A stretch of 64,000 bases of DNA from Arabidopsis thaliana (Eukaryota; Streptophyta; Magnoliopsida; Brassicales; Brassicaceae), in NCBI RefSeq assembly GCF_000001735.4, contig NC_003076.8, positions 25,671,835-25,735,834 of the forward strand, given 5' to 3'. The notes under the pieces are model-generated. The model made no database searches and was not told where the DNA came from. It was given only the letters and a program-made list of their open reading frames with translations. The stretch's first letter is position 1. Every line of letters begins with the position of its first letter. Below are positions 55,734 through 64,000 of this stretch, piece after piece. The position numbers were made by a program, and so were the translations under genes.

Positions 55734-58391
55734 ATGATGTGGGAATCTGAGAGCGACGGTGGGGTTGGAGTTGGAGGTGGAGGAGGAAGAGAGTATGGTG
55801 ATGGAGTTTTGAGTTCTAACAAGCATGGCGGCGTCAAGACTGATGGGTTTGAGCTTAGAGGCCAATCTTGGTAATATCCTCACACTTTCTCTACAGTCTC
55901 TGCAAAAAGAACATGTTTCCTTGTTAAGGAAGTTAATACTCATATCAAAAACCTTTGCCTATGATTAGGTTTGTTGCTACGGATATCCCCAGCGATCTTC
56001 TGGTTAAGATCGGCGACATGAACTTTCACCTTCACAAGGTAACTTCATATTCTTGAGTCAATATTTTTAAGCTGGAACTAGAGAAAGTTTATGGATTTAA
56101 AAGTGTTTCTTTCCTTTCAGTATCCGTTGCTGTCACGTAGCGGGAAGATGAACAGATTGATCTATGAGTCACGAGATCCTGACCCGACGATCCTTATTCT
56201 TGATGATCTACCTGGAGGACCAGAAGCGTTTGAGCTTGCATCCAAATTCTGCTATGGAGTTCCCGTGGATCTCACGGCAACTAACATATCAGGATTACGT
56301 TGTGCAGCTGAGTATCTTGAGATGACAGAGGATCTTGAGGAAGGGAATCTAATCTTCAAGACAGAAGCTTTTCTCAGCTATGTGGTTCTGTCTTCATGGA
56401 GAGACTCCATCTTGGTCCTGAAGAGCTGTGAAAAGCTCTCACCTTGGGCTGAGAATCTTCAGATTGTGAGAAGGTGTAGTGAATCTATCGCTTGGAAAGC
56501 TTGTAGTAATCCAAAAGGTATTAGATGGGCTTACACAGGGAAAGCTCCATCTCCATCAACAACAAATTTCGCGGGTTCTAGTCCGAGATGGAACGAATCA
56601 AAAGATTCAAGTTTCTATTGTAGTCCGAGTAGGAACACTAATAGCCAGCCTGTTCCTCCAGATTGGTGGTTCGAAGATGTCTCCATCTTAAGAATCGATC
56701 ATTTCGTTCGTGTAATCACTGCAATCAAGGTACTACTACACATAGGTTATTTTTCTCTCAAGCATTTTCACAAACACTTGGTGTACATATCTCAATCCTC
56801 TATCCATTGAAACAGGTGAAAGGTATGAGATTTGAACTACTCGGAGCTGTAATAATGCATTACGCCGGAAAATGGCTTCCGGGTTTGATCAAAGAAGGAG
56901 GAGTTGCAATAGCTCCAGCAATGTCCTCCGCCATTGGAGGAGGATTAGGTTTAGGAGGAGACGAAATGAGTATAAGCTGCGGAAGCAACAGCAGCGGAGG
57001 AAGCTCCGGACCAGATTGGAAAGGCGGTCTTCATATGGTTCTCTCCGCCGGAAAAACAAACGGACATCAAGATTCCGTCGCTTGTCTCGCCGGACTAGGA
57101 ATCAGTCCAAAAGACCAACGAATGATCGTCGAATCTTTAATCAGCATAATCCCTCCACAGAAAGATTCCGTCACTTGTAGCTTCCTCCTCCGTCTTCTTA
57201 GAGCAGCAAACATGCTCAAAGTAGCTCCGGCGTTGATCACGGAGCTCGAGAAACGCGTAGGGATGCAATTCGAACAAGCGACGCTTCAAGATCTTTTGAT
57301 TCCTGGTTATAACAATAAAGGAGAGACAATGTACGATGTTGATCTTGTTCAGAGATTGTTGGAACATTTTCTTGTGCAAGAACAGACGGAAGGATCGAGT
57401 CCGAGTCGAATGTCGCCGTCGCCGTCGCAGTCTATGTACGCCGATATCCCGAGAGGGAATAACAACAATGGTGGTGGTGGTGGTGGTAATAATCAGAATG
57501 CGAAAATGAGAGTGGCGAGGCTTGTGGATAGTTATCTCACCGAAGTTGCTAGAGATCGGAATTTGCCGTTGACAAAGTTTCAGGTTTTGGCTGAGGCGTT
57601 ACCGGAATCTGCTAGGACTTGTGACGATGGACTATACAGAGCCATTGATTCATATCTCAAGGTATATATATATTGAAGGTCTTTTTGGTAAATTCGTAGA
57701 ATAGTTTTCAACATTTTTTTGGCTTAATTTTGTTGTGATAGGCGCATCCGACATTATCGGAGCATGAGAGGAAACGGCTATGCCGAGTGATGGATTGTCA
57801 AAAACTATCAATGGACGCATGTATGCACGCGGCTCAGAACGAGAGGTTGCCATTGAGAGTGGTGGTTCAAGTTCTCTTCTCGGAGCAAGTCAAGATCAGC
57901 AATGCTTTAGCCAACACATCACTCAAGGAGTCAACCACTTTAGGAGAAGCCATGGGTACGTATCAGCCTATGATCCCAAATCGCAAGACATTGATCGAAG
58001 CAACACCACAATCGTTTCAGGCAAGTAAGAGAAAACACTCATCAAAATTCACACAAATTCCTTTTTTCTAATTCCTCTACTTTGAATGCAGGAAGGATGG
58101 GCTGCAGCCAAGAAGGATATTAACACGTTGAAGTTCGAGTTAGAGACGGTGAAGACCAAGTACGTCGAGCTTCAGAACGAGATGGAAGTGATGCAACGAC
58201 AGTTTGAGAAGACGGGGAAAGTGAAGAACACGCCATCTTCTTCGGCTTGGACCAGCGGTTGGAAGAAGCTAAGTAAACTGACTAAGATGAGTGGACAGGA
58301 GAGCCATGACATATCCTCTGGAGGAGAACAAGCTGGTGTTGATCATCCACCCCCCAGGAAACCAAGACGATGGAGGAACTCAATTTCATGA
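55734..58391 (+). CDS. NPH3: NPH3, phototropin-signalling BTB/NPH3 protein
   Basis: Six exons (55734-55870, 55969-56038, 56121-56729, 56816-57661, 57742-58020, 58092-58391) encode 746 aa. Two ATGs stand in tandem (55734 and 55737). An N-terminal Gly-rich segment precedes a BTB fold (about 50-160, [12 protein letters not shown]). The NPH3 domain spans about 249-610 ([10 protein letters not shown] and Y-R-A-I-D-S-Y-L-K). A coiled coil lies at about 655-690, and the chain ends R-W-R-N-S-I-S, where Ser744 is the 14-3-3 site known for this family. NPH3 acts with phot1 at the plasma membrane, likely as a CUL3 adaptor, in phototropism. Intron 5 (58021-58091) has a GC donor, TTTCAG|GCAAGT. The nearby GT would shift the frame. 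Confidence 0.97.
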
Positions 58392-59055
58392 AGTGATAGT
58401 GATGGTTTTGTATCTTCTTGATTTTGATTCTTTGAAAAGAAAAAGCTTTTGTTTGTTCCTAATTTGTAATGTTTATTGGTTTCTAATATGGAATAAGTGA
58501 CATAAACGATTCGATTTTTATCACAAACCAAAAAACGCCATTTGTTTATTACAAAACCATTTAACAATACAACAATAGAGACACAACAATACCAGTAGCA
58601 TGTGGGTTGAAGCAAAAGACAAAGGAATAGTTTGCATTATTACAGACACTCAAATTAATTACATGAACATGACATCAATATTTCATAAAAATCATGGACC
58701 CATCTAGTCATCATATGGACAAAAGAGTGTGTGTGGGTCAGAGATATTTTATTACCTTAGGGGAGATTCATAGATCACGCGAGCTTGAGATGAGACTTTG
58801 AATATTTGCCTTTTGATTTCACCATCCACACTCAGCCAAAAAAGATAATCATTGTCCATCAATGACCATGACGACTTTGGCTTTTCATTCCACACAGAGA
58901 GAAGAAGAAAGTGACCTCTTTTCTTCTTTAACTTTTTGAAATTTGCAGTAGCATATATAATACTTAAAAGTAGTCCACTATATACAGCTAAAAAGCTGGT
59001 GCAGAGGATACGTACCCAAAAACCCACTTCACACGTTTTAACTCGTCAGAATCTT
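58392..59055. other. Convergent 3' UTRs of NPH3 and SAC51
   Basis: The 3' ends of both genes share about 660 bp. ORFs in this stretch are short and not gene-like. No repeat was noticed. Confidence 0.55.
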
Positions 59056-60102
59056 TCACGCCTTATCTGTCTGCAGATTTCTTGTTCCCCATGTTGTCTC
59101 TTTAAGCAACAAGATTGGTGACTTGTGAGTGGTGGAGCTTTGGTTCTTAACCTCTGTGGAGATTAAGTCTCGTTTCAGCAACTTTAGGTAATCAATTGCT
59201 TCGTCCAGAAGTAAGAGCGCTTCGTTTCCTTTTGCACCAGGGACTACGCTCTCGAGTATTTTCAGAGCTGTGCGGATCTTGTCTTTCTTCGACTGCTCGT
59301 TGCTCAGACCAGAACCAGTGTCCTCTTTGGTCGATATGGTTTTTGATTCAGGGAGCTTTTTGTCCTTAAGAAAGGAAGATCCATTGAGTTGTGTGGAGCT
59401 CTCAGTGCCCACAAGTGATGATAAGTCGCTGATGTTGTTGACCTTATCCAGTAGTTTCTGCCTTTTACAAGGACCATCGATTTCTTCTAATTCCCTTTTG
59501 TTGCAAACTCCTTCATTTGGATAAGGAGAGTGACCAGTGCTCATTACTTCATCATCACTCTCGCAATCATCATCATAATCATCATCTGAATATAGCAATG
59601 CATTGATCTCCTCAGTGTCTTCATGCATTTCTGACTCTGTTCCATCACTCTTGTGAAACTCTTCACCATCTTCTTTGAAAGCTTTCTCTATACCTTGTAA
59701 CTCAGAGAGTTTCACTGGTTCTGCAGCCGCATGAGATGGAAACCGTAGAGGAAATGGACATTGTAATAGACGAGTCTGGTCTCCTGACTGATCGAATATC
59801 AAAAGTCTTTTCTGAGAAGACTCTAATGCTCCAAGTGGAGTAGTAGTAGTAGTAGCAGCAGCGCACCAAGACCGCATGTCAGACCGTGAGAATCTTTTTC
59901 CATAAGACTCCTTATCATGACTGCACAGCAAAGACTGGAATGGTGGTGGCTGCAAACAGCGAGCCTGAAGCTTAGCTGCATATAGTTTCCCAAGCTCAGG
60001 GAGAGGAATTCTAGGAAGGACAGACCGACCTACTATATCCTTGAAGCAAGCTTGAGGACTTAAGCCCAGAGGCAAATCCCGTTGCCTCTTATCCAGAGGC
60101 AT
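59056..60102 (-). CDS. SAC51: SAC51, bHLH factor under uORF/thermospermine control
   Basis: One intronless coding exon gives 348 aa. The start is ATG 60102 (M-P-L-D-K-R-Q-R-D). The first two thirds are acidic and Ser-rich. The helix-loop-helix lies at about residues 258-312 ([14 protein letters not shown] and [11 protein letters not shown]). The region before it has few basic residues, so direct E-box binding is doubtful. From family knowledge, SAC51 limits xylem differentiation downstream of ACAULIS5. Thermospermine relieves the inhibition by its leader uORFs. The leader is spliced (introns 61313-60990, 60493-60396 and 60231-60146) and carries the uORFs listed separately. Confidence 0.96.
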
Positions 60103-60356
60103 GCTCTTAGCAGTTTAGCTCAAGGGAACTTCAAAAAGTACAACACTGCAGGACAAAACAGAGGCAAAAATCAGCTCAAGAAAGATAAAGTCAGTAATAT
60201 CACAAGCGTAATTAGAGGGAAAAGAGCATACCGATTGTTAAGTTGCTCAACTGAGTGAATGCAATACTTCTTGTGTCCTTTTCGAGAAAATAGTAAAAGA
60301 AAGACGAACGAAAAACAATCACAGATTGAAAAATGCAGCGAAATGTCACCAACCAA

Positions 60357-60616
60357 CTACGTGACTGGTTTGAGTAGAAGTCTGAAGTACTCAGCCTGAA
60401 ACACAAAGAATAATCACAAAACCACAGTGTTAGAAGACTAGAACTATATAAGCTAAAAGTATGATAACAAGAGCATTATTGTCTGGTACAAACCTGGCAA
60501 TTATCCATCGGTTGATAGCATTCAATAACTCTCACTACAATTGTTGATTCGTTAGCGTTTCCGGTCTCGTACTTCAATCCTCGAAATCTTGTCTTACCAG
60601 GTGATTGGCACACCAT
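60357..60616 (-). CDS. SAC51 uORF4, conserved peptide of 53 aa
   Basis: Split by a leader intron: 60494-60616 (41 codons, from M-V-C-Q to N-C-Q) joined to 60357-60395 (A-E-Y-F-R-L-L-L-K-P-V-T stop). I recognise this as the conserved SACL-family uORF, whose C-terminal L-L-K-P-V-T is nearly invariant in plants. Family knowledge says a premature stop in this uORF (the sac51-d allele) restores SAC51 translation. A fifth, 6-codon ORF (60501-60521) lies inside it in another frame. Confidence 0.9.
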
Positions 60617-60740
60617 AACTTTGAGGAAATCTTGATTGAAGAAAGTAGACAGATACCAAAACCAAAAGGAGGAAAGTTTTGTTTGTGGAAGGAGAGTGAG
60701 CTTTTAGTCTAGCTGATTCTTTGTTCACAATGGTACACAT
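60594..60740 (-). CDS. SAC51 uORF3, 48 aa
   Basis: ATG at 60740 (M-C-T-I-V-N-K-E) to TAA at 60594. It contains a hydrophobic run (F-L-L-L-V-L-V-S-V-Y-F-L) and overlaps the first 23 nt of uORF4 in another frame, so ribosomes that translate it would pass the uORF4 start. Confidence 0.65.
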   Translation of the reverse strand: MCTIVNKESARLKAHSPSTNKTFLLLVLVSVYFLQSRFPQSYGVPITW

Positions 60741-60759
60741 AGAAATGTTGTGATCCCAT
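60709..60759 (-). CDS. SAC51 uORF2, 16 aa
   Basis: ATG at 60759 (M-G-S-Q-H-F-Y-V) to TAG at 60709. It overlaps the start of uORF3 in a different frame. Confidence 0.65.
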   Translation of the reverse strand: MGSQHFYVYHCEQRIS

Positions 60760-60856
60760 TTTCAAAAGTGTTTATAATATACCGAAAAAGAAGGGAAGAT
60801 GAATAAGAAAGAAAAGGATTTGACTCTTGAAGGTGTTGCTTCAAAGGTGAAACAAT

Positions 60857-60919
60857 CTACAGTATCACACGGCAATACAGATTCAAGCTCAAAACTTTAC
60901 GGTATACGGCAATACACAT
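60857..60919 (-). CDS. SAC51 uORF1, 20 aa
   Basis: ATG at 60919 (M-C-I-A-V-Y-R-K) to TAG at 60857. First in the leader if transcription or splicing begins as drawn. Confidence 0.6.
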   Translation of the reverse strand: MCIAVYRKVLSLNLYCRVIL

Positions 60920-61330
60920 GCTGTTTTCTCTTTCTCTTCCTCTTATACACACTCTAATTGATTCTGATCACTCAAACCTACTTTAGTATCTGTGCAAAAA
61001 GTCGAAGGAAGAATCTCATCAGCACCAAAAATGAGCTAAATCCAGAGATCAAAAACAGTAAAGGACATAGATTTATAAACGTCTAGCAAGTGGGTGTATT
61101 CACAGCATCAATTCCAGCAAAATTACGCTACATTTTACTATTACAACTCAGAATATACACAAATCACAATGTTCTAAGCTAGATTCAGACATAAATTACA
61201 GAACTTTACCATTTCACAAACGACTCAAACCGTTTTTAACCACAGTCTCCAGATACACAAACAGAGAGAACAGTGACACAGACTATAAGAGAGAAAAATT
61301 GGATTTTGATTACCTTAGAAAGGAATGATC

Positions 61331-62975
61331 TTTCGGTCAGATCCAGAGAAAACGATGAGACTTTTTTGTTTTTTTTTGAGCTGAATCAATGGAAAAGCAA
61401 AGGGATAAGAGAGATGAAAGTGACCAACGAACAATAATGTCTAAACGGAGAATTTTTTTTTACGAAATATTTCTAAAGAGGTGAGTGGCAACAAGAGTAA
61501 CAAGGCTTTATAAAAAGATTTTATGACGCTTTTGCCCTTTTCATTACTTTATTTTACCAATTCACATTCTCAATTTTTTCGGTTTTTTGTTTGTTCTATA
61601 TATCGAAATTAATTTTCATTCTATATTTTTTTAAAAGAAAAAAACTAAGATACGCAAAAGGTAACATAATTTAAGTTGTACAATTTGAATTTTTAATTAT
61701 TTAGAGGAAAAATATGTGTAACTTGGAAATTAATCTAGTAATTAAAAACGGTGGCAATGTTTATATTTGTGCTTTGCTTGAAAGAAATGGGACAAGGGGG
61801 CCGAACGTGTATATACGTAATTATGGTATATATGATGACAAAGTCTCACGGTCCATAATTTCAGGTTATACTTTATCATTAAATAATATTTTTCTAACCA
61901 ATATAATTTTTTAATATATACTTAATTCGTTAAAGTAAAAGTTCATACGTTTTCTCTTATTTATTTTAAAAGCTAAGTTAGTGAAAGTGTGGTCGAGCTT
62001 TATTATATCCTTAATTATTTTCTAAATAAATACTATTTCAGGTTATAATCCCTCTTTAATTTTATTGAAAGCTAAGTTAGTGAAAGTGTGCTCAAGCTTT
62101 TTTTCATCCTTAATTATATTTTAATAGTACATTTGTTCAGGTGCGGTGTTGTGTGTGTTTCAAACACCCATTGTGACGGAAAAGAATAAAAGCTAACCAC
62201 TCTTTTTAATTGTTTAATTTAAATTGACAATTTAGCATCTATCTAGCTTATACAACGCCAAAATTAGCTCAATACTTTTGTTTTATTTTTAAAAATATTA
62301 TGTAGACTTTCATTTATGTTAAAAGTTATTATTCATAAAAGGACTTATGTGATTGGGGAATGTGGGTGAAAAGAAAAAGAAAAGTAAAAAGAATGAAAAT
62401 GAAAATGGAGAAAAGAAAAAGAAAAAAGAAGCATAAGTGATGATTAAAGAATTGCACGGGAATTTTAAGTGCTTAATTACCCGCACGACTTCTCTCGCGT
62501 CTCTCTCTTTTTTCTTCCTTTCTTTTGTTAACTTATGTATCTTGTCTGAAAAAGTTTTTAACTTTAGTCTTTTTTCTTCCTTTGATTTGATATTAAGAAC
62601 AGTAATTTATACTGTGTTTTGAATTAGAAGTGGTCAATTCAAATTTCATTATGGTTGAGACCATTTGCTTTGGGTCTGATATGTCATTAAGATTGAAGTT
62701 TTAGTTTGATTCTTTTGTGCTTTTTATTGGCATTTTGATTGAATAAACAAAACCATTTTAATCAAAATAAAAAAACGGGAATAATATCATAATATAGTAC
62801 AAACATTCCAACTGAAACACGAGACGGGTCTTTTCTTTTATTTAGATAAAAACGTTGTCCAAGAGTTTTAGAAGAGCAATGACATCACAAAGTTTTGTTG
62901 CATAAAGATCCCAGAAGCAATAAACATAAAGGGTTGTTTAATAATCTACCCACAGTTTAGGAGCTGGGGAGATCA
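61331..62975. other. SAC51 promoter and FKBP12 3' UTR
   Basis: Two minus-strand genes lie head-to-tail. The DNA is very AT-rich, with the imperfect 99-bp repeat at 61969-62142. A 66-codon plus ORF at 61714 and others near 62437 are not convincing. The FKBP12 3' UTR lies just left of 62976. Confidence 0.5.
61969..62142. repeat. Imperfect direct repeat, 99-bp period
   Basis: AAAGCTAAGTTAGTGAAAGTG begins at 61969 (one A earlier in the run) and again at 62068. In both copies it is followed by CAAGCTTT/CGAGCTTT, ATCCTTAATTAT and a closing TTCAGGT. Confidence 0.8.
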
Positions 62976-63669
62976 TTACTGCACGCTCAGTACTTCGATT
63001 TCAAAGTCGAGAACAGAGTTTGGCTGGATCCCCCATGCCGGAAATCCACCAGCGCCATATGCGTAATCCGATGAGCACTGCAGAAGCAGATAAGATCGCA
63101 AGCCAAAGATGTTAAACATATAACGAAACACCCAAACTATCATGAAAGACAAAAGTGCTTCAACAGAGAGCCATAAAAGCATAGATGGCAAAGAGGAACA
63201 TGATGAGAGAAGCAGAGTATACATACCCGCAAGCGAGCAACCTCTCCAATTTGCATTCCGATAACGCCTTCATCCCATCCTGTAAGCAAAGTTAAACAAT
63301 CGAATCATATGATGTTCACTCGCCAAAAAAGAGGCAAATAGGTTCAGAGATATGATATGATTAACCATAAAACAGAGTAAGTAAGTTTATACCTTTGATC
63401 ACAGCACCTTTACCGATTTGGAACGAGAAAGGTTTTTGTCCCTCGTCCTTTGTACTATAATGATATACCAAAGAACAAAACACAGTTAGGCTCAAGGAAA
63501 TACCAAATTAAATAAGTCTTTTAAGACGAAACATATTGATTTATAAACTGAGTATGCGTAGATGATAAGAACAAGTAAGTGTAATTATCTTTTTATTGAT
63601 CCTAGAATCAAAGCTTACAATAAAGAATTATTTACCTCCAGAACTTCTGGGATAGATCACCATCTTTCC
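62976..63669 (-). CDS. FKBP12: FKBP12, C-terminal exons (gene cut by window edge)
   Basis: Four exons (63636-63669, 63393-63454, 63227-63279, 62976-63077) join in phase and encode the last 83 residues of a 112-aa protein. The first residues lie beyond the right edge, past an intron that runs from 63670 to at least 64000. Visible FKBP-fold landmarks are F-S-F-Q-I-G-K-G, V-I-K-G-W-D-E-G and the S-S-D-Y-A-Y-G loop with the F-P-A-W-G-I insertion. Family members are peptidyl-prolyl isomerases that bind FK506 and rapamycin. The Arabidopsis protein binds rapamycin poorly, by family knowledge. It was identified by motif and length; I see no truncation. Confidence 0.93.
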
Positions 63670-64000
63670 CTGCCAAAAAAAACACACACACAAGAGAAAT
63701 AAGATTCTCAAACAAATTCATTTCAATTCCACACAAGAAACTGGATTATAAGATAAACAAGATTCTTTAATTAAACCTACAAATAGAAAATCTAAACAAG
63801 AGATCTATTCGTATGAAGTTTCAGATGAGCAGACAAATAATCTCGCAGAACAGCAAAATTACAGATTAATTATGACCTAAGTGTTACTATCACCACCCAG
63901 AATAGAACATAAACCCTAATTAAATCTATTTCACATCATAGAAAACAAACAAATAGCGAGTACGACTACCACAACACATCAAATAGCTCTTCAACAAAGC

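Larger units (their letters stand above)
60103..61330 (-). promoter_or_regulatory. SAC51: SAC51 5' leader
   Basis: Leader exons, read on the minus strand: to 61314, 60989-60494, 60395-60232 and 60145 onward. Donors CTAAG|GTAATC, TGCCAG|GTTTGT and CAATCG|GTATGC pair with acceptors TTGCACAG, TGTTTCAG and CCTGCAG. Five upstream ATG-initiated ORFs lie between 60919 and 60357. Confidence 0.8.

Noticed and set aside
60171..60356. 61-codon ORF in the SAC51 leader that continues into an intron
   Set aside because: It lacks an ATG start and reads through the 60231 donor. The conserved uORF is in a different frame.
61714..61914. 66-codon plus ORF with repeated N-V-Y-I
   Set aside because: It is in AT-rich DNA with no promoter or transcript signs, and the ending is an Ile/Phe/Asn run typical of AT-rich chance ORFs.
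1..64000. CRISPR arrays, prokaryotic operons, rRNA or integrated virus
   Set aside because: No regular spaced repeats, no Shine-Dalgarno-led gene strings and no reverse transcriptase or capsid-like ORF were seen. The window is ordinary plant euchromatin.

Overview
The window reads as plant nuclear DNA, specifically Arabidopsis thaliana chromosome 5 (I recognise the gene order AT5G64160 to AT5G64350; this is recall, not a search). Support in the sequence: AT-rich intergenic DNA, short GT-AG introns, chloroplast and mitochondrial targeting extensions, plant-only families (LNK, NPH3, EXORDIUM, AGP, CAMTA, PPR) and plant promoter elements (TGGGCY site II, telo box, G-box). It holds 19 previously known protein-coding genes, two of them cut by the window edges, plus one small gene candidate. 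I reconstructed each coding sequence exon by exon. Where I remember the family length, the spliced product agrees: LNK1 616 aa, SC35 303, AOX2 353, CAMTA2 1050, MC3 362, SF3B1 1269, DiT2.2 549, DiT2.1 563, RIBA1 543, NPH3 746 and SAC51 348.

Layout. 0-7 kb: the end of a small CxxC zinc-ribbon gene, the clock coactivator LNK1 (minus) and a coiled-coil protein (plus). 7.5-14 kb: an unrecognised 503-aa protein (plus), the SR splicing factor SC35 (minus) and alternative oxidase AOX2 (minus). 14.6-25.4 kb: CAMTA2 (plus), an orphan helical protein (plus), a newly noticed 57-codon secreted or membrane-anchored peptide ORF (minus) and type I metacaspase MC3 (plus). 25.8-33 kb: a nitronate-monooxygenase-like barrel protein (minus), a gene-poor stretch of about 5 kb, then EXORDIUM-LIKE 2 (plus). 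35-45 kb: the intronless SF3B1 coding region (plus) and the tandem plastid dicarboxylate transporters DiT2.2 and DiT2.1 (minus). 46-54 kb: riboflavin enzyme RIBA1 (plus), arabinogalactan protein AGP1 (plus) and a mitochondrial PPR protein (minus). 55-64 kb: NPH3 (plus), SAC51 with its translational-control leader (minus) and the 3' exons of FKBP12 (minus).

The genes are not an operon or pathway cluster. The only clear evolutionary unit is the DiT2 pair. Loose themes recur: light and clock (LNK1, NPH3), RNA splicing (SC35, SF3B1), organelle metabolism (AOX2, DiT2, RIBA1, PPR) and calcium or stress signalling (CAMTA2, MC3).

Most notable observations: the unlisted small peptide ORF at 22653-22826 (minus); three GC-AG introns (AOX2, CAMTA2, NPH3) among roughly 65 introns; the array of five upstream ORFs in the SAC51 leader, one of which is conserved and split by an intron; a perfect 11-bp inverted repeat at 20495-20524; and a four-copy CGCG-box cluster before AGP1. 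I saw no rRNA, tRNA, CRISPR array or intact transposon.
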